Made by a program: the position numbers and the translations under genes. From Chitinophagaceae bacterium (lineage in GTDB: Bacteria > Bacteroidota > Bacteroidia > Chitinophagales > Chitinophagaceae), in assembly GCA_019747705.1 (NCBI GenBank), contig JAIEQM010000006.1, positions 1 to 64,000 of the forward strand: a DNA stretch of 64,000 nt. The letters run 5' to 3'. Positions 44,173-51,845 of this stretch are shown here, piece by piece. The notes under the pieces are model-generated. The model was not told the DNA's origin, searched no databases, and was given only the letters and a program-made list of their open reading frames with translations. Positions within the stretch are counted from its first letter, which is position 1. Each line of letters starts with the position of its first letter.

Positions 44173-44478
44173 ATGAGCAACTTTCAACGCATCCCCGATG
44201 CAAACGAAGAAAAAGATAAACAGTTGTGGGAGCTTGCACAACGCAGAGCTGGTTTTAAAAGTCATCTCTTGTCTTATCTTCTTGTAAACTCTTTTCTCTG
44301 GATTATTTGGTTATTAACCGGAGCAGGAACAAGTGGCAAGGGAATACCATGGCCTGTGTGGCCTCTCTTTGGTTGGGGAATCGGTATTGTGTCGCATTAC
44401 CTGAGTGCTTATGTTTATCCGGGTGTAAACAGTGTAGAAAGAGAATATGAAAAACTCAAACAACAACAAAAACAATAA
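44173..44478 (+). CDS. 2TM-domain protein
   Basis: The 101-residue protein has two hydrophobic helices (LLSYLLVNSFLWIIWLLTG and WPLFGWGIGIVSHYLSAYV) with charged ends (ERIPDANEEKDKQ-type at the start, REYEKLKQQQKQ at the end). This is the 2TM architecture common in Bacteroidota, of unknown role. It lies after the TonB receptor and 21 bases before the secreted protein. Confidence 0.8.
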   Translation: MSNFQRIPDANEEKDKQLWELAQRRAGFKSHLLSYLLVNSFLWIIWLLTGAGTSGKGIPWPVWPLFGWGIGIVSHYLSAYVYPGVNSVEREYEKLKQQQKQ

Positions 44479-44499
44479 TCATCTTAAAAAAACAAAACA

Positions 44500-45141
44500 A
44501 TGAAATCAATTACCGTCTCTTTTTTATTCCTGGCAGTTAGTATTACTGCATCAGCACAAAGTGAAAAATTTACTGCAGCCATGCAATCCAAACTGGAAGG
44601 TTATAAAACTGCGCAGACCCCGCAGGATTTTCTTGACATGAGCAATGCTTTTGAACGTATGGCCGAAGCAGAAAAAGCACAATGGCTGGCATATTATTAT
44701 GCAGCACATGCACAGGTAATTTATGGATTTATGCAGAAAGATATGTCCGGTGCAGACGCTATTGCCGATAAAGCTGAGCAGCTTATCAATAAGGCGGATG
44801 CATTGGAAAAAAACAATTCTGAAATCAGTTGTATAAAAAGCATGATTGCCACTTTGCGTATGAATGTAAACCCAATGCAACGCTGGCAGCAGTATGGCCC
44901 TGCATCAGCAGAAGCTATTGCCAATGCAAAACAGCAGGATCCATCTAATCCAAGATCTTATGCACTGGAAGCACAAAACTTATTTTATACACCGGCACAA
45001 TTTGGTGGTGGCTGTGCAACGGCCAAACCTGTGGCAGAGCAAGGAATGAAATTGCTGGAAACCTTTAAACCCAAATCACCATTGCATCCTGCATGGGGCA
45101 AAATGCAGTTTGATATGGTAATGGGTGGATGCAATAAATAA
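44500..45141 (+). CDS. Secreted helical repeat protein
   Basis: The 213-residue protein has a signal peptide (MKSITVSFLFLAVSITASAQ) and then repeated helical segments (for example QDFLDMSNAFERMAEAEKAQWLAYYYAAHAQVIYGF, IADKAEQLINKADALEKNNSEISCIKSMIATLRM) that resemble tetratricopeptide helices. It carries two late cysteines and no lipobox. Function is unknown; it may act with the upstream receptor in the cell envelope. Confidence 0.75.
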   Translation: MKSITVSFLFLAVSITASAQSEKFTAAMQSKLEGYKTAQTPQDFLDMSNAFERMAEAEKAQWLAYYYAAHAQVIYGFMQKDMSGADAIADKAEQLINKADALEKNNSEISCIKSMIATLRMNVNPMQRWQQYGPASAEAIANAKQQDPSNPRSYALEAQNLFYTPAQFGGGCATAKPVAEQGMKLLETFKPKSPLHPAWGKMQFDMVMGGCNK

Positions 45142-45150
45142 ATGTGGATT

Positions 45151-45188
45151 AGTCCCGGTTCAAAGGAGCCGGGGCTCTCTTATTTTTG
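45151..45188 (+). terminator. Terminator after the secreted protein gene
   Basis: CCCGGTTC pairs with GAGCCGGG with a short AAAG loop and a T-rich tail follows, just 10 bases after the stop. Confidence 0.75.
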
Positions 45189-45205
45189 AACTTAAACCAT
45201 CAATC

Positions 45206-45790
45206 ATGCAGCAGCAGGAATTCTCACCGCAGGATAGTTTGAACCTTATTGAAAGTATGATCAATAAAGCCCGCAACCGTTTTAGTGAAAACGGGCATTT
45301 GTATTTATTGTGGGGCTGGGTTATTTTGATCTGCAGCATTGTAAGTTTTATTTCGCTTTACCGGTTTAAAGATTTCCGTTTATATCCTGTTTGGTTTTTA
45401 ACATGGGTGGCTGTTATTTACCAGTTCATTTATATTTTCAGAAAAAAGAAAGAACAAACTGTAAGAACTTATACTGATGAAATTAATGCCAATGTTTGGA
45501 TGGTGTTTGTAATTATGGGGGGATTAATGGGCGTTATTCTCAGTAAAATGGGGCATTACCAGTTGATGAATACCATGGTGCTGATATTATATGGAATGCC
45601 CACATTTTTAAGCGGTGTTATTTTCAAATTCAATCCATTAAAATTCGGGGCTGTTATTTGCTGGGTGCTGGCATACATTTCAACACTCATACCCTATGAA
45701 TTTTCATTTTTATTGCTGTCAATGGCAGTAGTTACCGCATGGATTGTGCCTGGTTATCTTTTACGCTCACGCTACAAAAACCAAAATTGA
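45206..45790 (+). CDS. Small integral membrane protein
   Basis: The 194-residue protein starts at 45206 (MQQQEFSPQDSLNLIESMINKARNRFSENGHLYLLWGWVI). It has about five hydrophobic helices. The next protein has the same plan (polar N-terminal helix ending QQMINRAKSNFVDTG, then helices), so the two are paralogs. No function is known. They precede a winged-helix regulator gene. Confidence 0.8.
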   Translation: MQQQEFSPQDSLNLIESMINKARNRFSENGHLYLLWGWVILICSIVSFISLYRFKDFRLYPVWFLTWVAVIYQFIYIFRKKKEQTVRTYTDEINANVWMVFVIMGGLMGVILSKMGHYQLMNTMVLILYGMPTFLSGVIFKFNPLKFGAVICWVLAYISTLIPYEFSFLLLSMAVVTAWIVPGYLLRSRYKNQN

Positions 45791-45792
45791 TT

Positions 45793-46443
45793 ATGGCAGA
45801 GAAACCATTAACAGAGCAGGAAAGCCTGCTCATCATTCAGCAAATGATTAACCGTGCCAAAAGCAATTTTGTGGACACGGGTATTGGCCCCATGTTGTGG
45901 GGTGCTGTGATAACAATTTGCAGTTTAGTACAGGCTGCTAAAATTTATTTTGATCTTGAAATGAATTTTGACATCTGGCTGCTGGCATTATTTGCGTTGG
46001 TACCGCAGGTGTTTATCTCTATTAAAGAACGAAGGGAGCGTAAAGCAAAAGGATGGGATGATGACATTATGAGTTATGTGTGGACCTGTTTTGGCATATC
46101 TGTATTTTTAGTAAATTTTATAAATAACAGAATTAGCATTGAGTTATCTCCCGCTATTGAAGCTTACCGGGCAGCCGGCAATACCATTCAAAGCACCTGG
46201 AGTTTTGCAAGTTGTTTTTTGCTGCTGGTCTTTGGGTTTCCCACCATCATTACCGGTGCTGCACGCAAGCAGAGATGGATGCTGGCTGGTGGAATTTTTT
46301 GCTGGGTATCTGTAATAATTGCTGCATTTACGCCTACTTATGTTGATTTTATGCTAATGGCTTTTGCCGCCACACTTTCATGGCTTATTCCCGGTATGAT
46401 TATCCGGAAAAAATATTTACAGCAGAAAACAACCCATGTTTAA
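45793..46443 (+). CDS. Small integral membrane protein, paralog of the previous
   Basis: The 216-residue protein starts MAEKPLTEQESLLIIQQMINRAKSNFVDTGIGPMLWGAVI and has about five hydrophobic helices. It begins two bases after the stop of its paralog and overlaps the regulator ATG, so this is an operon. Function unknown. Confidence 0.8.
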   Translation: MAEKPLTEQESLLIIQQMINRAKSNFVDTGIGPMLWGAVITICSLVQAAKIYFDLEMNFDIWLLALFALVPQVFISIKERRERKAKGWDDDIMSYVWTCFGISVFLVNFINNRISIELSPAIEAYRAAGNTIQSTWSFASCFLLLVFGFPTIITGAARKQRWMLAGGIFCWVSVIIAAFTPTYVDFMLMAFAATLSWLIPGMIIRKKYLQQKTTHV

Positions 46444-46720
46444 AGACCTCGATCCCATATTGCACTCTCAGTTGCGGCTGGCCGTTATGAGTTTACTCAT
46501 TGGCGTAAAGGAAGCGGAGTTTACGTTTATAAAAGATAAAACGGGTTCTACAGCCGGCAATCTTTCTGTGCAAATCACCAAACTCAAAGAAGCCGGTTAT
46601 GTGGAAGTGATTAAGCAGTTTAAAGACAATTATCCTCAAACAATTTGTAAAATAACGGCTGAAGGAATTACTGCTTTTGAAACTTATGTAAAAGCATTGC
46701 AGAGTTATTTGCCCAAATAA
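46436..46720 (+). CDS. Winged-helix transcriptional regulator
   Basis: This 94-residue protein is a compact winged-helix domain of the PF13601 type (HSQLRLAVMSLLIGVKEAEFTFIKDKTGSTAGNLSVQITKLKEAGYVEVIKQF). It overlaps the upstream membrane gene by eight bases and is likely to control this operon. Regulation by an interaction with the paralogous membrane proteins is a plausible guess only. Confidence 0.85.
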   Translation: MFKDLDPILHSQLRLAVMSLLIGVKEAEFTFIKDKTGSTAGNLSVQITKLKEAGYVEVIKQFKDNYPQTICKITAEGITAFETYVKALQSYLPK

Positions 46721-46951
46721 ATCACCTCATCCTCATTCCTTTCTCCCTGGGAGAAGGAGGCCGGGCAAATATCTTTACGTCAGCCGTGGAGTTAAGCATT
46801 TCAACTTTAAATTGTTGATTCACCACATTTCAAAAACCCTGCTATTACTTTTGATAGTAAAAAAATTAGGGCTGTGTTAAGCAGTTCCCCCTTCAGGGGG
46901 CGGAGGGGGTTTACTCCTTATCTTTGCCCCGCTGTTATCATACAGCACAAT
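46721..46951. other. Intergenic region with dispersed hairpin repeats
   Basis: No gene is seen. A hairpin around cctttctccctgggagaagg (46739-46758) and a GC-rich tract ccccttcagggggcgg (46888-46903) look like dispersed repeats. A TATCTTTG promoter element is at 46919-46926. Confidence 0.45.
46919..46926 (+). promoter_or_regulatory. -7 promoter element of the ABC exporter
   Basis: TATCTTTG, 25 bases before the ATG at 46952. Confidence 0.45.
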
Positions 46952-47887
46952 ATGAATTCAATCATCAAAGTATCCCATCTCTCCAAACAGTTTAAAGAAC
47001 TAAAAGCGGTTGATGCACTTTCATTCAGTGTCAATGAAGTTGATGTATATGGTTTTCTGGGACAGAATGGTGCAGGTAAATCCACCACCATTCGTATGCT
47101 GCTTACCCTCATTGCGCCAACAGATGGTACTATTGAATTGTTTGGTTATAATCTCTTATCCCACCGCAAAGAAATTCTACAACAGGTGGGCGCTGTAATT
47201 GAACGGCCTGATTTATACAAGTATCTCACAGGATTGGAGAACCTTTCCATCTTTGCTAAGATGAGCGGTATAAAATTATCAAAGCAGCAGTTGATGGAGC
47301 AGTTGGAGTTGGTAGGTCTTGCACAAAGAGCTTCCAGCAAAGTAAGAACCTATTCGCAGGGAATGAAACAACGATTGGGTTTGGCAGTTGCATTAGTGCA
47401 TGATCCCAAATTGATTTTGCTGGATGAACCAACCAATGGTCTCGACCCGCAGGGTATTGCAGATATGCGGAATTTAATTTTAATGCTGAGCCGTGAACGC
47501 AAGAAAACAATATTGGTTTCATCGCACCTTTTAAGTGAAATTGAACAGATTGCCAACCGCATGCTCATCATTGACCGTGGAAAAAAATTAGTGGAAGGTT
47601 CTGTTGATGAGTTGTTTCATCCTGATGAAACCATTGTATTGCTGGAGACAACAGATAAAATAAGAACAGAAGCCATCATCCGTCAATCCAATTATTCCAA
47701 TGCATTAATCAATGTTGATGCAAGCGGTATTGAATTAAAGATGAGCAAGGAGCAGGTGCCTGCCTTCACCAGATTTTTGATAGAGCAGCAGGTGGAAGTT
47801 ACAGGCATCAATGCAAGACATACACTGGAAGATTATTTCTTAAAAATTACGACCGCCAATCAGCATGTGGAAGCTTATAAAAATTGA
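46952..47887 (+). CDS. ABC transporter ATP-binding protein
   Basis: The 311-residue ATPase drives an ABC exporter. I chose the ATG at 46952 because MNSIIKVSHLSKQF is the normal opening; upstream codons read through repeat DNA. Walker A is GQNGAGKST, the signature is YSQGMKQRLGLA, and Walker B is LILLDEPTNGLDP. A C-terminal extension (about 75 residues) after the nucleotide-binding domain is typical of this lineage. The permease overlaps its end by 23 bases. Confidence 0.93.
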   Translation: MNSIIKVSHLSKQFKELKAVDALSFSVNEVDVYGFLGQNGAGKSTTIRMLLTLIAPTDGTIELFGYNLLSHRKEILQQVGAVIERPDLYKYLTGLENLSIFAKMSGIKLSKQQLMEQLELVGLAQRASSKVRTYSQGMKQRLGLAVALVHDPKLILLDEPTNGLDPQGIADMRNLILMLSRERKKTILVSSHLLSEIEQIANRMLIIDRGKKLVEGSVDELFHPDETIVLLETTDKIRTEAIIRQSNYSNALINVDASGIELKMSKEQVPAFTRFLIEQQVEVTGINARHTLEDYFLKITTANQHVEAYKN

Positions 47888-48740
47888 AGTCTTTAAAATT
47901 TTCAAAAAACCAAGAACTTATATTGCCTTTATTGCAATATGGGCAATTGTAAGTTTGATTCAACTGGCATTATATGTTGATGGACAAAAGTATATCGATT
48001 TTGTATTAAGTGGGGTCAATGATACATTTAAGGTGGGGGGTAAAATCATCAATGGTTATTTTGTTTGTTTTATTATTTTACAAACATTGCTCATACATGT
48101 TCCTTTATTGGTAGCATTGGTCAGCGCTGATATGGTAGCTGGCGAAGCCAATATGGGCACACTGCGTTTACTGGTAACAAAACCACAGAGCCGCACCACA
48201 CTTTTGCTAAGTAAGTTTATTGCATCATCTGTTTATACTATTGCATTGTTGCTTTGGATTGCAGTGATTGGCCTGTTTCTTTCCATGTTTATTTTTGGAA
48301 CAGACGGCTTGATCAATGCTAAGAGCGATCAAATCATTTTACTTAACGCCAATGATGTGTTCTGGCGCTATCTCTGCGCATTTGCCTTTGCCGAACTGGC
48401 ATTGATTACGGTAGGGTCGCTTGGGTTTTTCTTTTCCATTTTTGCAGAGAATTCTTTGGGGCCCATTGTAGCCACTATGAGTGTAATTATTGTTTTTACC
48501 ATACTTTCCACATTAGAAATTCCGTTATTTGAAAGTGTAAAGCAATATTTCTTTACCACACACATGATTGGCTGGAAAGGTTTTTTTGAAATGAAGCAAA
48601 CTGCCGAAGGAGATTCCATTCCGGGAACGATTCGTAATTTACCGGCCGTGCTGAGAAGCGCCGGTGTGCTGCTGGCGCATATTGTATTTTTTGTAGGCGC
48701 TTCAATTGTGGTGTTTAAACGGAAAGATGTGTTGAGTTGA
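47865..48740 (+). CDS. ABC transporter permease (ABC-2 type)
   Basis: This 291-residue protein has about six hydrophobic helices and the ABC-2 pattern, including GEANMGTLRLLVTKPQSRTTLLLSKFIASSVYTIALLLWIAVI. It is encoded with the ATPase and overlaps its stop, so translation is coupled. The substrate is unknown. Confidence 0.9.
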   Translation: MWKLIKIEVFKIFKKPRTYIAFIAIWAIVSLIQLALYVDGQKYIDFVLSGVNDTFKVGGKIINGYFVCFIILQTLLIHVPLLVALVSADMVAGEANMGTLRLLVTKPQSRTTLLLSKFIASSVYTIALLLWIAVIGLFLSMFIFGTDGLINAKSDQIILLNANDVFWRYLCAFAFAELALITVGSLGFFFSIFAENSLGPIVATMSVIIVFTILSTLEIPLFESVKQYFFTTHMIGWKGFFEMKQTAEGDSIPGTIRNLPAVLRSAGVLLAHIVFFVGASIVVFKRKDVLS

Positions 48741-48759
48741 CATTATCAATTATTCAATT

Positions 48760-49491
48760 ATGAATTATCAATTATATCGTACCTCGTATTTCGTACCTCG
48801 TACTTCTTATCTCGTTCTTCTTACTTCTTACTTCATCCTTCTTACTTCGTCTCTTCTTGCCCAGGCACCTGCAGCAGAGCTTGTAAAAAAAGTAAAAGCC
48901 AAGCTGGATAAAGTAAATGATTACGTCGCCACCGGTAAAATGAAAACTGATGTGGTGTTTATTAAAGCGCCCATCAGCAATATCAAAGCGTATTATAAAA
49001 AACCCAACAAGTTCCAGGTAAAAAGAGATGGTGGTCTTTCGTTATTGCCCAAAGGTGGTGTAAGTATCAACATCAGCTCACTGTTGCTCACAGATGATTA
49101 TACAGCCATTAATGCCGGTAATGGAACCATTGATAATCTTCCGGTGCGCATCATAAAGCTTTTACCACTTACTGAAACCAGCGAAGTGGTATTAACCACC
49201 TTATACATTGATGAAAAAGCATTACTCATCCGCAAAGCAAGCACCACCACCAAAGACAATGGCACTTATGATATGCAGCTGAGCTTTGGCAAATACGCTG
49301 ATTGGGGTTTGCCTGACAAAGTAATCTTCTCCTTCAACACCAAAGATTATAAACTGCCCAAAGGAGTAACGCTTGAATATGATGACGGAAGTAAAAAGCC
49401 GGAGCTCCCCAAAAACAAAAAAGGAAAAGTAGAAATTACGTACAGCGCTTATGTCATTAATAAGGGCGTGAGTGATGAGATGATAAAGTAA
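48760..49491 (+). CDS. LolA-like outer-membrane lipoprotein carrier, repeat-encoded signal peptide
   Basis: The 243-residue protein has a LolA-like body: LVKKVKAKLDKVNDYVATGKMKTDVVFIKAPISNIKAYYKKPNKFQVKRDGGLSLLP. Periplasmic transport of lipoproteins is inferred from the fold. The N-terminus (MNYQLYRTSYFVPRTSYLVLLTSYFILLTSSLLAQ) is unusual: it is written by a tract of 7-base repeats at 48777-48853, so the signal peptide repeats every seven residues. It is 19 bases past the ABC permease stop. Confidence 0.8.
   Translation: MNYQLYRTSYFVPRTSYLVLLTSYFILLTSSLLAQAPAAELVKKVKAKLDKVNDYVATGKMKTDVVFIKAPISNIKAYYKKPNKFQVKRDGGLSLLPKGGVSINISSLLLTDDYTAINAGNGTIDNLPVRIIKLLPLTETSEVVLTTLYIDEKALLIRKASTTTKDNGTYDMQLSFGKYADWGLPDKVIFSFNTKDYKLPKGVTLEYDDGSKKPELPKNKKGKVEITYSAYVINKGVSDEMIK
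48777..48853 (+). repeat. Heptanucleotide repeat tract inside a signal peptide
   Basis: Eleven heptamers of the type TCGTACC, TCGTATT, TCTTACT follow each other without gaps. Because seven is not a multiple of three, loss or gain of one unit shifts the reading frame. The tract begins 17 bases after the ATG of the LolA-like gene. Confidence 0.8.
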
Positions 49492-49531
49492 GTTTTTGAA
49501 ATTTACTTCAGAGCAAAAAAAGCTTTAGTAA

Positions 49532-49549
49532 TATTTGTATATACAAATA
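49532..49549. promoter_or_regulatory. MarR operator, copy 1
   Basis: The perfect 18-bp palindrome TATTTGTATATACAAATA lies 25 bases upstream of the marR ATG. Its 16-bp core recurs at 50019-50034. Binding by the adjacent MarR is inferred. Confidence 0.7.
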
Positions 49550-49573
49550 AAACTCCCCATCTTTGTTCCTGCA

Positions 49574-50002
49574 ATGAAAGCAGCATCCAGCAAATATTGT
49601 AAATGCATGTATTTTTCCAGTAATGCCCTGGCCCGCAAAATTGAAAAGCTGGCCCAGGAAAGCTGGAAGCCGGTGGGTCTTTCGCCCAGCCATGCTTATC
49701 TCCTCATGCTGGTGATTGAAGAGCCCGGCATTCAGCCAACAGCTCTTGTTGAGCAATTGCTACTCACTCCCAGCACTATTACCCGTCTCATTGAGAAACT
49801 GGAAGAAAAAAAGCTGGTGGTTCGCACCACAGAAGGTAAGAGTACCAATGTATATGCCACGCCAAAAGCAAAGCAAATGCTGCCGCAGCTCAACAAATGT
49901 CTGGGTCATTTTTATGAAAACTACAGCACCATCCTTGGCAGGGAAGAAAGCGCCCGGCTGGTACAAAATATGAATAAGGTAACTGACAAACTTGAACATT
50001 AA
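49574..50002 (+). CDS. MarR-family transcriptional regulator
   Basis: The 142-residue regulator begins at the ATG 49574 (MKAASSKYCKCMYFSSNALARKIEKLAQ). It has a winged helix: LSPSHAYLLMLVIEEPGIQPTALVEQLLLTPSTITRLIEKLEEKKLVVRTTEGKSTNVYATPKAKQ. Cys residues near the N-terminus (CKC) may be redox sensors. The same palindrome lies ahead of it and ahead of the next gene, so it probably represses both itself and the two dehydrogenase-like genes. Confidence 0.92.
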   Translation: MKAASSKYCKCMYFSSNALARKIEKLAQESWKPVGLSPSHAYLLMLVIEEPGIQPTALVEQLLLTPSTITRLIEKLEEKKLVVRTTEGKSTNVYATPKAKQMLPQLNKCLGHFYENYSTILGREESARLVQNMNKVTDKLEH

Positions 50003-50018
50003 AAAATTTTATCTCTTA

Positions 50019-50034
50019 ATTTGTATATACAAAT
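50019..50034. promoter_or_regulatory. MarR operator, copy 2
   Basis: The 16-bp palindrome ATTTGTATATACAAAT is identical to the core of the copy at 49533-49548 and lies 22 bases before the next gene's ATG. Confidence 0.7.
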
Positions 50035-50055
50035 AACCATTCAAAACTAAAAACC

Positions 50056-50949
50056 ATGAATTACGTATTAACAGGTGGCGCCGGCCACATCACAAAACCG
50101 GTTGCTGAACAATTATTGAATGCAGGTCATCGGGTAACCATCATCAGCCGCAATGCTGATAATGTAAAAGACCTGGTTGCCAAAGGTGCTGCTGTTGCAA
50201 CAGGCTCAGTTGAAGATGCTGCCTTTTTAAAAGAAGCCTTTAAAGGAGCGGATGCAGTGTACTTAATGATACCTCCCAACTTTGTACCGGAAGGTGGCTG
50301 GCGCACTTATCAAAACAAAGTGACAGATAATTATATCAATGCCATCACTTCCAATAACATCAAAAAAATTGTAGTTCTCAGCAGTGTGGGTGCACACATG
50401 GGCAATGGTGCAGGCCCTGTGGACGGGCTGGCTGATCTTGAAAAGAAATTAGCAACCCTTACTGATGTGAATGTAAAATTTCTCCGCCCTTCCTATTTTA
50501 TGTACAACCTCTTTGGCATGATCCCTTTAATCAAAGGCATGAACCTTATGGGTGGTAATTATGGAAACACGGATGAAAAATTAGCGCTGGTTCATACCAA
50601 TGATATTGCTGAGGCAGCAGCCGAAGAATTATTGAAACTTGATTTCACCGGTCAAACCGTTCGTTATATTGCCGGTGATGAACGCCATCCCAATGAAATT
50701 GCAGAAGTGCTGAGTGCAGCTATTGGCAAGCCCGGTATTCCCTGGGTAGTGTTTAGTGATGAGCAGGCATTGGGTGGTATGCTGCAAAGTGGTTTGCCTG
50801 AAACCCTGGCACAGGGTTATACTGATTTGGGAAAAGCGTTACGCACCGGTGAAGCACAAACAGATTACTGGAAACACAAACCTGTTTTAAGCAAAACAAA
50901 ACTGGAAGATTTTGCAAAAGAGTTTGCCGGCGCATTTAATGCATCGTAA
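50056..50949 (+). CDS. NmrA/SDR-type NAD(P)-binding protein
   Basis: The 297-residue protein is an atypical short-chain dehydrogenase. It starts with MNYVLTGGAGHITKPVAEQLLNAGHRVTIISR, a glycine-rich nucleotide-binding fold, and shows ADAVYLMIPPNFVPEGGW and KFLRPSYFMYNLFG. It resembles NmrA-like and quinone-oxidoreductase-type proteins, so a redox-sensing or quinone-reducing role is likely. It is under one of two identical operators. Confidence 0.85.
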   Translation: MNYVLTGGAGHITKPVAEQLLNAGHRVTIISRNADNVKDLVAKGAAVATGSVEDAAFLKEAFKGADAVYLMIPPNFVPEGGWRTYQNKVTDNYINAITSNNIKKIVVLSSVGAHMGNGAGPVDGLADLEKKLATLTDVNVKFLRPSYFMYNLFGMIPLIKGMNLMGGNYGNTDEKLALVHTNDIAEAAAEELLKLDFTGQTVRYIAGDERHPNEIAEVLSAAIGKPGIPWVVFSDEQALGGMLQSGLPETLAQGYTDLGKALRTGEAQTDYWKHKPVLSKTKLEDFAKEFAGAFNAS

Positions 50950-51037
50950 AAACTTAAAAGCTCTGCGAAGTCTCCAGACTTTTCTTATATGATGTTATCA
51001 ATTGAAATAAATTTTCAAAACTTCTAAATCAAAAAAC

Positions 51038-51688
51038 ATGAAAATAGGAATCATCGGCAGCGGCGATGTTGGCCGTGTATTAGGCAAAGCATTTTTAACG
51101 GAAGGTCATGAAGTAATCCTGGGCACAAGAGATACTTCCAAAGAAAAAGTAGTACAGTGGAAAACAGAAAACCCGTCTGCAGGCATTGGCAGTTTTGCTG
51201 ATGCGGCAGCATTTGGTGAGGTGATTGTTCTTGCAACCCTGGGAGAAGCTGCAGAAGAAGCATTAAAGCTGGCCGGCATTGATCATCTCAATGGAAAAAT
51301 TGTGATTGATGCCACCAACCCTATTGATCATACACAGCCTCCTGTGAACGGCGTGCTGCGTTATTTTACCAATGCCAATGAATCATTGATGGAGCGTTTG
51401 CAAAAACAGGCGCCTGCTGCAAAGTTTGTAAAAGCATTTAACAGTGTGGGCAACCCGTTTATGTACAAACCCAATTTTCCGGGTGGCAAACCCACAATGT
51501 TTATTTGTGGCAATAATGAGGAAGCCAAGAAAACAGTAACAACCATTCTGGAATCGTTTGGCTGGGAAGCAGAAGATATGGGCAAGGCAGAAACGGCCGG
51601 TTCAATTGAAGCGCTTTGCATTTTGTGGTGTGCCCCCGGCTTTAACCGCAATCAATGGACACATGCGTTTAAATTGCTGAAGTTGTAA
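51038..51688 (+). CDS. NADP-binding F420-reductase-like protein
   Basis: The 216-residue protein starts MKIGIIGSGDVGRVLGKAFLTEGHEVILGTRDTSKE and shows VIDATNPIDH, AKFVKAFNSVGNPFMYKP and CGNNEEAKKTVTTILESFGWE. This is the NADPH-dependent F420 reductase-like (Pfam F420_oxidored) domain. Bacteroidota usually lack F420, so a different cofactor is likely. It is downstream of the NmrA gene and probably in the same MarR regulon. Confidence 0.85.
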   Translation: MKIGIIGSGDVGRVLGKAFLTEGHEVILGTRDTSKEKVVQWKTENPSAGIGSFADAAAFGEVIVLATLGEAAEEALKLAGIDHLNGKIVIDATNPIDHTQPPVNGVLRYFTNANESLMERLQKQAPAAKFVKAFNSVGNPFMYKPNFPGGKPTMFICGNNEEAKKTVTTILESFGWEAEDMGKAETAGSIEALCILWCAPGFNRNQWTHAFKLLKL

Positions 51689-51730
51689 ATACATTTTGAT
51701 ACCGGCACTATTGCAAGTGGCATCGTTCCT

Positions 51731-51748
51731 TGCGTCGCACTCTTGTAC
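51731..51748 (-). repeat. Dispersed 18-bp repeat
   Basis: The minus strand reads acaagagtgcgacgcaag, identical to 26115-26132. It is between the F420-reductase-like gene and its terminator. Confidence 0.6.
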
Positions 51749-51768
51749 GCCGGTGCATAATGCAGCAA

Positions 51769-51810
51769 AAACTTCAAACCCTCCGCATTTATCCGGAGGG
51801 TTTGAAGTTT
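51769..51810. terminator. Bidirectional terminator hairpin
   Basis: AAACTTCAAACCCTCCG pairs perfectly with CGGAGGGTTTGAAGTTT (17 bp), separated by 8 bases. It lies between two converging genes and can serve both. Confidence 0.85.
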
Positions 51811-51845
51811 AAGTTATACATCACATTATCAAAAAATCAGTTTTC

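Noticed and set aside
48755..48776. Simple repeat attatcaattattcaattatg before the LolA-like gene
   Set aside because: It is a low-complexity AT tract with no clear function. The heptamer tract next to it is the more specific signal.
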